Shown here one piece after another: positions 7,934-16,555 of a stretch of DNA of 64,000 bases; positions within the stretch are counted from its first letter, which is position 1, and each line of letters starts with the position of its first letter. Where the stretch lies: assembly GCF_030812195.1 (NCBI RefSeq), contig NZ_JAUSSF010000001.1, positions 372,001 through 436,000 on the forward strand, written 5' to 3'. The notes under the pieces were generated by a model that was given only the letters and a program-made list of their open reading frames with translations, was not told where the DNA came from and made no database searches. The position numbers were made by a program, and so were the translations under genes. The DNA is from Chryseobacterium lathyri. Lineage in GTDB: Bacteria > Bacteroidota > Bacteroidia > Flavobacteriales > Weeksellaceae.

Positions 7934-8587
7934 TTAAGCTAATTTTTGAGAATCTGCTACAAACTGAGCCAATCCGCTGTCTGTTAAAGGATGCTTCAAC
8001 AAGCTCAAGATCGGAGGAAGTGGAGATGTAATCACATCTGCCCCTATTTTAGCACAGTCGATAATGTGCATAGAGTGACGGATAGATGCTGCCAGAATTT
8101 CAGTCTCATACATATAGTTGTCAAAAATTAATCTGATTTCCTGGATAAGGTTTAATCCGTCAGTAGAGATATCATCTAATCTTCCCAGGAAAGGAGAAAC
8201 ATAAGTAGCTCCTGCTTTAGCTGCCAAAAGTGCCTGCCCTGCAGAGAAAATAAGCGTACAGTTTGTTTTGATTCCTTTATCAGAAAAGTATTTTAAAGCT
8301 TTAATTCCGTCTTTAATCATCGGAATCTTTACCACAATATTCGGGTGAATGGCAGCCAATTCATCACCTTCTTTGATCATTTCTTCATACGTAGTAGACA
8401 ATACTTCCGCAGAAATATCTCCGTCTACAAGTTCACAGATCGTTTTGTAATGATTTTTGATCGCTTCGTTCCCCTGAATTCCTTCTTTGGCCATTAAGGA
8501 AGGATTGGTAGTTACCCCATCTAAAATTCCAAGGTCTCTTGCTTCTTTGATCTGCTCTAAATTGGCTGTGTCAATAAAAAATTTCAT
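7934..8587 (-). CDS. fsa: Fructose-6-phosphate aldolase / transaldolase TalC type
   Basis: 217 residues, the normal length of the short transaldolase subfamily. It opens with [13 protein letters not shown], has [11 protein letters not shown] at 26-36, and Lys87 in VVKIPM is the Schiff-base lysine by alignment with the family. It should interconvert sugar phosphates by dihydroxyacetone transfer or aldol cleavage; whether it acts as transaldolase in the pentose phosphate pathway or as F6P aldolase cannot be decided here. Cytoplasmic and monocistronic, with a -7 box at 8611-8618. Confidence 0.9.
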   Translation of the reverse strand: MKFFIDTANLEQIKEARDLGILDGVTTNPSLMAKEGIQGNEAIKNHYKTICELVDGDISAEVLSTTYEEMIKEGDELAAIHPNIVVKIPMIKDGIKALKYFSDKGIKTNCTLIFSAGQALLAAKAGATYVSPFLGRLDDISTDGLNLIQEIRLIFDNYMYETEILAASIRHSMHIIDCAKIGADVITSPLPPILSLLKHPLTDSGLAQFVADSQKLA

Positions 8588-8610
8588 TTCGTTTGATAGA
8601 TTTATTCCTG

Positions 8611-8618
8611 CAAAGATA
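8611..8618 (-). promoter_or_regulatory. -7 box of the aldolase gene
   Basis: Read on the minus strand this is TATCTTTG. A start about 7 bases beyond it leaves a leader of roughly 17 bases before the ATG. Confidence 0.6.
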
Positions 8619-8774
8619 ATGATTCCCTTTGTGAGTGGAAAATTTTAATTTTGGTAGAAGTTAGAAGTTAGGGTAGAAAGATTAAGGAATGTTTGTAACT
8701 CATAATGTATAAGCTGTAACCCGAATTTCACAACCTCGTATCACATATTCCACAATTCATTTATCATAAAATAT

Positions 8775-8782
8775 TATCTTTG
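8775..8782 (+). promoter_or_regulatory. -7 box placing a leaderless start
   Basis: TATCTTTG lies 6 bases before the ATG at 8789. With the usual 6-7 base distance to the transcription start, the mRNA would begin at or next to the start codon. This also argues against the in-frame TTG at 8780, which is part of the promoter. Confidence 0.55.
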
Positions 8783-8788
8783 TTAAAC

Positions 8789-9277
8789 ATGAAGAACAGC
8801 AGTTTTACAGCCGTACTGGAAATTATCGGTATCAATCCTTTTGTTTTTGTTCCTGAAGAGATCTTAAGTGAAATTTTCAGGGCAGCAGGAAAGGATAAAA
8901 GCCCTGTTCCTGTAAAAGGGACCATAAACGGAAAAGAATTCAGACAAAACCTGATGAAATATCTGGGTGAGTGGAGGCTGTATGTGAATCTTTTAATGCT
9001 TAAAAACTCCCCCAAAAGAATAGGAGAAATAATTGAGGTATCTATTGAATTTGATGATTCAGACCGGACAATTTCTATTCATCCCAAACTGGAGGCTGCT
9101 ATTAAAGCAAGTGCTGTAGCAACCCGTAATTTTGAAAACCTGATTCCGTCCAGGAAACACGAACTGATCCGGTATATCAACAATCTTAAAACCAATACCG
9201 GTATCGAAAGGAATATTGAAAAAATCATCCGGCATCTCCATGGAGAAACGGATTTCTTCGGTAAAAAAATTGATTAA
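8789..9277 (+). CDS. DUF1905 / YdeI-OmpdA-like domain protein
   Basis: 162 residues from the ATG at 8789. The first ~95 residues form a DUF1905-type beta domain (VPVKGTINGKEFRQNLMKY, then IGEIIEVSIEFD). The C-terminal part, LIPSRKHELIRYINNLKT followed by a helical segment, is the YdeI/OmpdA-like tail. The family is widespread and not functionally defined; a bacteriocin-protection label exists in databases but is weakly founded. Monocistronic, cytoplasmic. Confidence 0.8.
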   Translation: MKNSSFTAVLEIIGINPFVFVPEEILSEIFRAAGKDKSPVPVKGTINGKEFRQNLMKYLGEWRLYVNLLMLKNSPKRIGEIIEVSIEFDDSDRTISIHPKLEAAIKASAVATRNFENLIPSRKHELIRYINNLKTNTGIERNIEKIIRHLHGETDFFGKKID

Positions 9278-9310
9278 ATAAAAAACTGTCGAGAATTAAA
9301 ACCAATTGGG

Positions 9311-9350
9311 AAAAATAAAATCCGGAAATTATTTTCCGGATTTTATTTTT
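9311..9350. terminator. Strong bidirectional terminator
   Basis: An 18-bp perfect stem (AAAAATAAAATCCGGAAA and its complement) around a 4-base loop, lying between convergent genes. Confidence 0.9.
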
Positions 9351-9353
9351 TTA

Positions 9354-9917
9354 TTATGAATTTAAAACTTTGCTAAGCTTTAGTGCGTCCTGATTGGTAG
9401 GATCATATTCTAGAGATTTAGCAATATGTTCTTTTGCTTTGTTAGGGTCACTTTTCTGTTCTGTAAAAGCAAGATAAAAATAAGCATAAGCCAGATTTTT
9501 CTTATTTTGCTCTACTTCCTCAGGTTTTACAGTGGCAATATACTTTTCATAAGCAATTTTGGCATTGGCATCATCTTTTGCAGACTGATAGGCATAGGCC
9601 TGGCTGTAATAAGACGGAGCCCAGTCCGGTAGCAAAACAGATATTTTTTTCCATGTTTCAACTGCATTAGTCCAATCTGAAGCCTCCTGATAAGCTGTTG
9701 CCAACTTTGAAAGCGCTTCTGTATCTTTTGGATTGGCTTCAATCTGTTTTTTAAGACCGTCAATAGTTGAATTGCTTCCTGTTTGCGCTGTAGCAGCTGT
9801 ATTTGCTGTATTATTTGCACTGTCCGTTTTAGTAGTTTGTGCATTGACAAGGCTTGCAGTTCCGGCAAGTATTAAACCTAAAAACAAATTTTTGATATTA
9901 ATTTTAGTCATTTTCAT
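9354..9917 (-). CDS. Exported tetratricopeptide-repeat protein
   Basis: 187 residues. A signal peptide (about 1-26, ending VNA) is followed by a low-complexity Thr/Ala/Asn linker (27-50) and about three TPR units (near 57-90, 92-125 and 138-175; for example ALSKLATAYQEASDWTNAVETW). TPRs mediate protein-protein contacts, so a periplasmic scaffold role is likely; no partner is evident from the neighbours. An in-frame ATG at codon 3 is an alternative start. Confidence 0.8.
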   Translation of the reverse strand: MKMTKINIKNLFLGLILAGTASLVNAQTTKTDSANNTANTAATAQTGSNSTIDGLKKQIEANPKDTEALSKLATAYQEASDWTNAVETWKKISVLLPDWAPSYYSQAYAYQSAKDDANAKIAYEKYIATVKPEEVEQNKKNLAYAYFYLAFTEQKSDPNKAKEHIAKSLEYDPTNQDALKLSKVLNS

Positions 9918-10041
9918 AATCTTACATTTTTTAAAATTGAATTCTAAAATTCAATAATAATTCCAGAAAAACTTAAATTTTAGAGCCTTTAAGTTTTTTT
10001 AGAGAATATTAACGGATAAAATGTTTTTTTTAGCTTAATTT

Positions 10042-10071
10042 TTGATTCGTCAGGGATTGAGTTTATCTTTG
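10042..10071 (+). promoter_or_regulatory. Promoter of the peptidase E gene
   Basis: TTG (10042-10044), 19 bases, then TATCTTTG (10064-10071): a full match to the Bacteroidota promoter pattern. Confidence 0.7.
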
Positions 10072-10111
10072 TAATTTAACCGTTTTTAATAATCAATATA
10101 ATTTTCCCTGT

Positions 10112-10804
10112 ATGAATATCATATTAGCGTCTACTTCCACAATTTTTGGAGGAGAATATTTAGAATACTTAAGAGAAGAATTAATTAAACTATATAAAGG
10201 AGTTGATGAAATCATTTTCATTCCTTTCGCAAGGCCCGGCGGAATTTCCCATGACGATTATACGGCAAAAGCACGTTCTTTCTTTGAAAGCATCAACATT
10301 AAAGTAAAAGGTATTCACGAATTTGAAAATAAAACAGAAGCTTTGAATAATGCTCAGGGATATTTTACAGGCGGAGGGAACACTTTCTTACTGGTAAAAA
10401 CATTGCATGAAGAAGGCCTGATGTCTGTTTTGAAGAAAAATGTCGAATCAGGGAAAGCTTACCTGGGATGCAGTGCCGGGAGCAATATCGGAGGCCAGAA
10501 TATGAAAACGACAAATGACATGCCTATTGTTTATCCGCCAAGTTTCGACTGTATGGGACTTGTTCCGTTCAATCTCAATCCGCATTATCTGGACCCGAAT
10601 CCTGATTTAAAGCATAACGGAGAAACGAGGGAAACCAGAATCAGAGAATTCCTGACCCAAAATGATACGAAAGTAATCGGGCTTCGTGAAGGAAATTGGA
10701 TCAGAAGAACTGGAGATAAAATCACTGTAGAAGGTAGTGAAATGACAAGAATCTTTGAGAAAGATAAGGAACCTTACGAAATAGAGGCGGGAAGTATCCT
10801 TTAA
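10112..10804 (+). CDS. pepE: Peptidase E (alpha-aspartyl dipeptidase)
   Basis: 230 residues, the normal length for the S51 family. The nucleophile is Ser121 in LGCSAGSN, preceded by GGGN (87-90) and followed by a conserved His158 in NLNPHYLD. PepE hydrolyses dipeptides with N-terminal aspartate. Cytoplasmic, with its own promoter. The cyanophycinase at 57219 is a distant S51 relative with a different role. Confidence 0.92.
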   Translation: MNIILASTSTIFGGEYLEYLREELIKLYKGVDEIIFIPFARPGGISHDDYTAKARSFFESINIKVKGIHEFENKTEALNNAQGYFTGGGNTFLLVKTLHEEGLMSVLKKNVESGKAYLGCSAGSNIGGQNMKTTNDMPIVYPPSFDCMGLVPFNLNPHYLDPNPDLKHNGETRETRIREFLTQNDTKVIGLREGNWIRRTGDKITVEGSEMTRIFEKDKEPYEIEAGSIL

Positions 10805-10918
10805 GTCATCAAAACAAGCTCTTATTTTTATTATATTTGATCGGAAATTGAATAATGATGCTTCGTGAATTATGTTCAGGAAGTGTGACTATAAGTTTAG
10901 ATTTATAAAAGCCTTGCA

Positions 10919-12286
10919 ATGAAGAAAACACTTGCAGTTCTTATACTGTCGGTTCAGGTACTATCTGCCCAGAATATCGCGCAGAAGCTGGATAAAGCTA
11001 CCAAAGATCTTATGGATTCTTCGGGAGCTGTTTCATCCAGTTTATCATTTTATGTGACAGATGAAAACGGGACATTTATTTATGAATATCAGGGCAATAA
11101 AGGCCTGTCAACAGCTTCTACGCAGAAAATTTTCACTGCGGGCGCGGCTCTTGAAACATTGGGAAATAATTATACCTATAAAACAACAGCAGGTTATTCC
11201 GGGAGCCTGTCCGCGGGAATTCTGAACGGGGATTTCATTATCAGTTCAAACGGCGACCCTACTCTGGGAAGCTGGAGGTATGAAGCTTACAAGCCTGAAA
11301 GCTTTAAAAAGGAACTGATTAAAACCCTTAAAAGCTCAGGAATTGAAAAAATATCCGGCAATCTGGTGATTGATGATTCTTATTTTGACCACCAGACGGT
11401 TCCTGGAGGATGGCCTTGGGATGACCTCGGCAACTATTACGGAGCAGGAGTCTGGGGAATCAACTGGAGGGAAAACCAGTTTGATATCAATATTACCGGG
11501 ACAGAGTTTAAAGGCTTTTCCTATCCACTTGAAAATGTAAAATGGCTGAACGATCTGAAGGCTGGCGGCAGTTCTGATCAGAGTCTTATTTTTACTGCAC
11601 CACATTCTGAAGTCGCATTAATCAACGGTACACTTCCAGCAGGAAAAACAGTCACGGTTTCCGGAGCTGTACCCAATCCTCCGCTGCAGCTGGGAAAAGA
11701 ATTACAGCAATGGCTTAAAGAGTCAGGTATTGAACTCACCGGAAAAGTCACCACCAGCTCACAACTCGAACTGGAAGGGAAAGTGATACCGGGAGCTCCA
11801 AAGAATGTAATTCTTACCTACCAGTCTCCAACTTTGGATAAAATAATTTATTGGTTTCTCCGGAAAAGTGTCAATCTTTATGGTGAAGCTTTAATTAAAA
11901 CCTTAGGAAAAGAAAAGAATGGGAACTCCAGTTTTAAGAACGGAGTTGCCTATTTAAAAGAATTCTGGAAATCTAAAGGGATTAATCCGAATATGATCAA
12001 TTTTGCCGATGGAAGTGGACTTTCTCCGCAAAATTATGTTGCTGCCAAAGCTGAAGTACAGGCTTTGCTGTATGCAAAAAAACAGCCTTGGTTTGATGCT
12101 TATTATGACGGCTTCCCGGTTCAGGACGGAATTAAAATGAAAAGCGGAACCATGAGGGATACCAAATCCTTTGCGGGATATCATACGTCCAAGGACGGTA
12201 AAAAATATGTATTTTCAATCATTATCAATAACTATCAGGGAAGCGGAAGTACAGAACTGCAGAAAATTCTGAATGTCTTAAAATAA
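10919..12286 (+). CDS. dacB: D-alanyl-D-alanine carboxypeptidase/endopeptidase, PBP4 type
   Basis: 455 residues with a signal peptide (cleavage after LSA). The three S13 motifs are present: Ser67-Thr-Gln-Lys70, SGLS in the DGSGLSPQNY segment, and KSGT in IKMKSGTMRD. The large insert between the first two motifs is typical of the class. It trims or cleaves peptidoglycan cross-links in the periplasm. The histidine kinase starts 7 bases downstream and may be cotranscribed. Confidence 0.92.
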   Translation: MKKTLAVLILSVQVLSAQNIAQKLDKATKDLMDSSGAVSSSLSFYVTDENGTFIYEYQGNKGLSTASTQKIFTAGAALETLGNNYTYKTTAGYSGSLSAGILNGDFIISSNGDPTLGSWRYEAYKPESFKKELIKTLKSSGIEKISGNLVIDDSYFDHQTVPGGWPWDDLGNYYGAGVWGINWRENQFDINITGTEFKGFSYPLENVKWLNDLKAGGSSDQSLIFTAPHSEVALINGTLPAGKTVTVSGAVPNPPLQLGKELQQWLKESGIELTGKVTTSSQLELEGKVIPGAPKNVILTYQSPTLDKIIYWFLRKSVNLYGEALIKTLGKEKNGNSSFKNGVAYLKEFWKSKGINPNMINFADGSGLSPQNYVAAKAEVQALLYAKKQPWFDAYYDGFPVQDGIKMKSGTMRDTKSFAGYHTSKDGKKYVFSIIINNYQGSGSTELQKILNVLK

Positions 12287-12293
12287 AAGCAAC

Positions 12294-13445
12294 TTGAGGA
12301 AATCTATACTTACCAGACTGAATAACTGGATTATATTCTTACTGATGACTTTGGTAGTTGTCACTGTTGTTGTTGCCTCAACGATTCTTATTAATTTTCT
12401 CAGGAAAGAGGAAATCAAGCGGGTGGATATTCTGGTAAGTGCACTGAAATTCCAGCAGGAAGTAACTCCCAGCCTGGAAGTTCAGGAATTGATTCTCAAA
12501 ATATACAGCTCCAATAACACGATTCCAATGATTGTATTGGACAGGGACGACAGGCCTATGGTTCACAAAAATATTCCGAAGGAAATAGAAAATGATCAGG
12601 CTCAGGTAACCCTGCTGGCCAAAAAAATGGCAAAAAGTTATCCTCCGATTGAAATTAAGGTGCCTGACGGCAATAATCAGTTTGTTTATTATGACAACTC
12701 CAGACTGCTCAACGATTTAAGGTATTCCCCTTTTATATTAGGTTTTTTTATTCTAAGCTATTTTCTTTTCTCTTTCTGGTTCCTGCGAACCATCAAAAAA
12801 ACAGATGAAGGTTATCTTTGGGCCGGACTTGCCAAAGAAACAGCCCATCAGATCGGAACGCCTTTATCATCCATGATAGGCTGGATGGAGATTATGAAAC
12901 TGGATAATCCGGAGTCTGAAGGTGTTTACGAGATTGAAAAAGATATTGAAAGGCTGAGAACTATTTCCGAGCGCTTTTCTAAAATAGGTTCTGTTCCCGA
13001 GCTGAACGACATGAATTTCAATGAGACCATCATAGAGAATTATAATTACCTTAAAACACGGATCTCAAAAAAAATAAGTTTCAGCTTGCATCTTCCTACC
13101 TATACCATTCTCGTTCCCCACAACAAGATCTTAATGAGCTGGGTCATAGAAAACTTGGTGAAAAATGCAGTGGATGCCATGAAAGGAGAAGGAACATTAG
13201 ATATGTACGTTTTTGAAAGAAACAAAAATATCCTGATCGAAGTTAAAGATTCCGGAAGCGGAATGACAAAACAGCAGGCAAGAAATGCTTTTAAACCCGG
13301 TTATTCAACTAAGAAACGAGGCTGGGGGCTGGGGCTTTCTCTGGCTAAAAGGGTTATTCACGAATATCATAACGGAGATATTAAAATCTCCCAAACTGAA
13401 GTCGGAAAAGGAACCACATTCAGAATAACAATCGGGAAATCTTAA
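12294..13445 (+). CDS. Orphan sensor histidine kinase
   Basis: 383 residues. Membrane segments near 12-34 and 146-165 enclose a ~110-residue extracytoplasmic sensor. The phospho-accepting His185 is in KETAHQIGTPLSSM; the N-box ENLVKNAVDAM, G1 box VKDSGSGM and G2 box GWGLGLSLAKRV follow, with no HAMP domain. All catalytic motifs are intact. No response regulator is adjacent. The start is a TTG; the first in-frame ATG would be at codon 18, inside the first membrane segment, and an in-frame TAA just upstream limits the ORF. Linkage to dacB hints at cell-wall signalling. Confidence 0.85.
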   Translation: MRKSILTRLNNWIIFLLMTLVVVTVVVASTILINFLRKEEIKRVDILVSALKFQQEVTPSLEVQELILKIYSSNNTIPMIVLDRDDRPMVHKNIPKEIENDQAQVTLLAKKMAKSYPPIEIKVPDGNNQFVYYDNSRLLNDLRYSPFILGFFILSYFLFSFWFLRTIKKTDEGYLWAGLAKETAHQIGTPLSSMIGWMEIMKLDNPESEGVYEIEKDIERLRTISERFSKIGSVPELNDMNFNETIIENYNYLKTRISKKISFSLHLPTYTILVPHNKILMSWVIENLVKNAVDAMKGEGTLDMYVFERNKNILIEVKDSGSGMTKQQARNAFKPGYSTKKRGWGLGLSLAKRVIHEYHNGDIKISQTEVGKGTTFRITIGKS

Positions 13446-13722
13446 AATATTCTCCCTGTCGGGATACTCTAGTTCATCATCTGTTTTACGATGAGCTTCT
13501 TTGAACTTTTGTTTTAAAATTTTTACTGTAAGATAACGATTTACCTTAATTCTAGGGTATGATCTCCCACCTGTGCACCGGTTTTTTAGTATTAAAAAAA
13601 GTTAAATCGCTTCTGATGTGAATTATTTATACAAATTATGGATACCTTTGTTTCTCTTAAAAACACAAAATATTCCAGTTATTCTGTCCCATTAATTTAA
13701 TCAATTTAATACTATAAAAATT
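13446..13722. promoter_or_regulatory. Upstream region of the metallo-beta-lactamase gene
   Basis: A -7 box TACCTTTG is at 13643-13650, giving a leader of about 65 bases; no good TTG is seen at -33. A weak stem-loop (CATC/GATG inside GTTC/GAAC) lies at about 13471-13505 and could end the histidine kinase transcript. No ORF is supported. Confidence 0.5.
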
Positions 13723-14454
13723 ATGAAGAAAAGTGTTAAAGCTTTTACAGTGTTGTCTTTATTCCTGGCTAATTTTTTTTATGCTCAGGTACGCGATTTT
13801 GTTATTGAACCACCTCTAAGCTCAAATCTCTATCTGTATAAGACATTCGGGGTTTTTGGCGGTAAAGAATATTCAACCAACGCACTTTATCTGATCACGA
13901 AAAAAGGAGTTGTCCTTTTTGATGTTCCGTGGCAGAAAACGCAGTATCAGAGCCTTATGGATACCATAAAAAAGCGTCATAACCTACCGGTAATTGCTGT
14001 ATTTGCAACGCATTCACATTCTGACAGGGCAGGAGACCTGAGCTTTTACAATAATAAAGGAATCAAAACTTATGCTACTGCTAAAACCAACGAATTATTG
14101 AAAAAAGAAGGCAAAGCAACTTCAAATAATTTAATAAAAACCGGGCAAAAATATAAAATAGGAGGAGAAGAATTTATTGTAGATTTCCTGGGAGAAGGTC
14201 ACACGGCAGATAATGTAGTGGTTTGGTTTCCAAAATATAATGTTCTGGATGGAGGCTGCCTGGTAAAAAGCAGCGCTGCAACAGATCTAGGCTACACCGG
14301 AGAGGCCAATGTACAGCAATGGCCATTGACAATGAAAAACCTGCAGGCTAAATATCCTTCCAGTGCCAAGGTAATTCCTGGACATGATGAATGGAAAGGT
14401 AATGAGCATGTAAAACATACTCTTGAACTTTTGCATAAGCAAAGTGCTCAATAG
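13723..14454 (+). CDS. bla: Subclass B1 metallo-beta-lactamase, IND/CGB-like
   Basis: 243 residues with a signal peptide (1-21, ending YAQ). All B1 zinc ligands are present: His97, His99 and Asp101 in THSHSDRAGD, His160 in GEGHTADN, Cys179 in DGGCLV, and His221 in IPGHDEW. Motifs such as KTFGVFGGKEYS are typical of the chromosomal IND and CGB enzymes of Chryseobacterium. It should hydrolyse penicillins, cephalosporins and carbapenems in the periplasm. The exact allele cannot be assigned. It has its own promoter and terminator and no linked regulator. Confidence 0.93.
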   Translation: MKKSVKAFTVLSLFLANFFYAQVRDFVIEPPLSSNLYLYKTFGVFGGKEYSTNALYLITKKGVVLFDVPWQKTQYQSLMDTIKKRHNLPVIAVFATHSHSDRAGDLSFYNNKGIKTYATAKTNELLKKEGKATSNNLIKTGQKYKIGGEEFIVDFLGEGHTADNVVVWFPKYNVLDGGCLVKSSAATDLGYTGEANVQQWPLTMKNLQAKYPSSAKVIPGHDEWKGNEHVKHTLELLHKQSAQ

Positions 14455-14461
14455 AAATACA

Positions 14462-14491
14462 GAAAAAGCGGGAAATCTTCCCGCTTTTTTA
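14462..14491. terminator. Convergent terminator
   Basis: Stem AAAAAGCGGGAA / TTCCCGCTTTTT with a 3-base loop, serving the metallo-beta-lactamase gene and the convergent M61 peptidase gene. Confidence 0.85.
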
Positions 14492-14515
14492 TTACCTGTA
14501 AATTTAAAATTTCAA

Positions 14516-16372
14516 TTACTTTTTTCCGGTCAGCCACTGATTCTGCAGCTTCTGTTCTGCCGGAGTTGGATTGGCCTTATACTGCAATGTTTCTATTGTC
14601 ATTTTATCTAAAATAGCTTTCCCTTTAAGATCCATCTTATCGGTTTTGCTACCGTTTTTTCTGAGAATAGTAACAGTAACATCCTGTCCTTCCTTAATTG
14701 TTTTGGTATAACCTATAAACTCCTGCATCTTCTGAATATCAATTGTTTTTCCATCCAGAGCAACAATTTCGTCCGTGATTTTAAATCCTACACTCTTTGC
14801 AAAAGGAGATAATGCAGAGCTTTCATCAAATACAAAAGTGTTGTTTTTATCATTATATCCCGTTTGATTTGGATCTTTGATGAACCAGAAAAGGGGAGGT
14901 GTATCTTGCTTTTTGGCTTCTACGCCTACCATGTTCAGATATTCGATATAAGGTGTTGGCTGGTTTCCTGCGATATATTTATTGTAGAAATCCTTTACCT
15001 GTGGATAACCAGTTACTGTTACCAGTTCATCGATCAGTTTGTCATCCTTGAAAGGTTTGTTTTCTCCGAATCTCTGGGACAGTTTTCTGATCATATCACG
15101 ATAACCCATTTCTCCGTTAGACAGTTTTCTCAGCTCAATATCAAGACACATGGTCAGCAATGCCCCCTTTTCATAAACGTTTCTGTACTGATCTTTATAT
15201 TCATCCTTCAGAACATTTTTACTCATGACCGTAAATGGCATCGTATCGTCATAATTCTTTGAATTGGTAATTTTCTCATTGATTCTATGAAGAAACTCAT
15301 CCTTATTGATCAGCCCTTCCTGGATCTGGAAAAGATTGGCAAAATATTCTGTTCCGCCTTCATACATCCATAAATGCTGGGACATTTTAGGATCAGCATA
15401 ATCAAAATAATGGATCTCTTCAGAATGTGTTTTCAAAGGATTCACAGTATGGAAAAATTCATGGGAAACGACATCGGTAATCGTTTTATCAATAGCTTCT
15501 TTAGGCATCATTTCAGGAAGTACAACACTGGTTGATTCATGGTGCTCCAATGCCCCGAAACCTTTGATCTGCGGTCCGTCACCTCCTGAAAGGTAAAGCA
15601 TGATCGCATATTTTTTATTGGTATTCATGTCGCCCAGGAATTTCTTCTGAGCCAGTACCATTTTTTCAAGGTTATCCTTAAAGTCTGCCGCTTTGTACTT
15701 TCCGGTAGGAGAATAAACGCCCAGTACCAGATCCATTCCTCCTGCATTGAAGGTGATATAATCCGGCTTGGTATACATCAGCGGAGAATCGGTTACTTTG
15801 GCATAATTGGCCAGTGTAAACGTATCTGTGGCATCAGATTTATCCTGATCCACCAGAGCTGTCGTTCCATAGAAGCCAGCAGGTTTCTGAACGACCAGCT
15901 GATACGGAACATCCTGCATATTGTCGATATACCCAATGAAGCCATGGGTATTGATCATGTATATTTTTCCTTCCTCGATATCAGTTCCCGACGGAGAAAA
16001 CACAGCCTTATGCTTTGAATTGTCCATTTCATCATCAAAGCTGTCATTAACCAGATAGGTTATTTTGCTTAATGCCTTCGCATTTTTTAGCGAATAGGTA
16101 TTGTCATTAACTTTGGTATATGTCAATTCCCGTCCTTTGTTATCATAAAATTTGATTCCTTCTACAAATCTGCCGTAATCATCTACAGAATACGTACCGG
16201 GAACGGTTTTCGGGAAATGAAACTTGATGTCTCCGGATTTCATTTTCGGAAACTCCATGGTAACGGCTACCTTGTCGTCTTTTACATTCACAAGATCAAT
16301 CGTTGTTTTTATAGATTGGGCATTGGCCCAAAAAGTGGCGAAGAGCCCCAGACTGATTGCTGTTTTTCTCAT
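14516..16372 (-). CDS. M61 family peptidase with PDZ domain
   Basis: 618 residues with a signal peptide (1-18, ending WANA). An N-terminal beta domain precedes the zinc motif His304-Glu-x-x-His308 in SHEFFHTVNP, and the downstream YEGGTEYFA supplies the third ligand. A PDZ domain occupies about 510-590 (GFKITDEIVALDGKTI). This is the glycyl-aminopeptidase-like M61 family of periplasmic peptidases. It runs in the same direction as the M1 peptidase gene, but a terminator between them suggests separate units. Confidence 0.88.
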   Translation of the reverse strand: MRKTAISLGLFATFWANAQSIKTTIDLVNVKDDKVAVTMEFPKMKSGDIKFHFPKTVPGTYSVDDYGRFVEGIKFYDNKGRELTYTKVNDNTYSLKNAKALSKITYLVNDSFDDEMDNSKHKAVFSPSGTDIEEGKIYMINTHGFIGYIDNMQDVPYQLVVQKPAGFYGTTALVDQDKSDATDTFTLANYAKVTDSPLMYTKPDYITFNAGGMDLVLGVYSPTGKYKAADFKDNLEKMVLAQKKFLGDMNTNKKYAIMLYLSGGDGPQIKGFGALEHHESTSVVLPEMMPKEAIDKTITDVVSHEFFHTVNPLKTHSEEIHYFDYADPKMSQHLWMYEGGTEYFANLFQIQEGLINKDEFLHRINEKITNSKNYDDTMPFTVMSKNVLKDEYKDQYRNVYEKGALLTMCLDIELRKLSNGEMGYRDMIRKLSQRFGENKPFKDDKLIDELVTVTGYPQVKDFYNKYIAGNQPTPYIEYLNMVGVEAKKQDTPPLFWFIKDPNQTGYNDKNNTFVFDESSALSPFAKSVGFKITDEIVALDGKTIDIQKMQEFIGYTKTIKEGQDVTVTILRKNGSKTDKMDLKGKAILDKMTIETLQYKANPTPAEQKLQNQWLTGKK

Positions 16373-16504
16373 TATGTTTAAATTTTATAGTTAAATAGTA
16401 GTTTTTTTGATCACTTTGTTACGGAATGCAGTATTAAACTTTTCTTAAAATTTTAAAAGAACTTTACAGACTTAGAAATCTGCAAAAACTCCATAACTGA
16501 AATA

Positions 16505-16543
16505 AAAAAAGGCAAACCGTACTGTAACGATTTTGCCTTTTGA
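16505..16543 (-). terminator. Terminator of the M1 peptidase gene
   Basis: On the minus strand AAAAGGCAAA pairs with TTTGCCTTTT, followed by more T, 13 bases after the stop codon. Confidence 0.75.
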
Positions 16544-16555
16544 TCTTTGTTTCAT

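Noticed and set aside
8780-8788. TTG start for the DUF1905 gene, adding three residues
   Set aside because: The TTG is the end of the TATCTTTG promoter box; the ATG at 8789 fits the expected transcription start.
9527-9868. 113-residue frame inside the TPR gene
   Set aside because: It overlaps a gene with clear signal peptide and TPR repeats, in a Gln/Leu-rich shadow composition with no motif.
14864-15262. 132-residue frame opposite the M61 peptidase
   Set aside because: Antisense shadow without promoter or recognisable domain.
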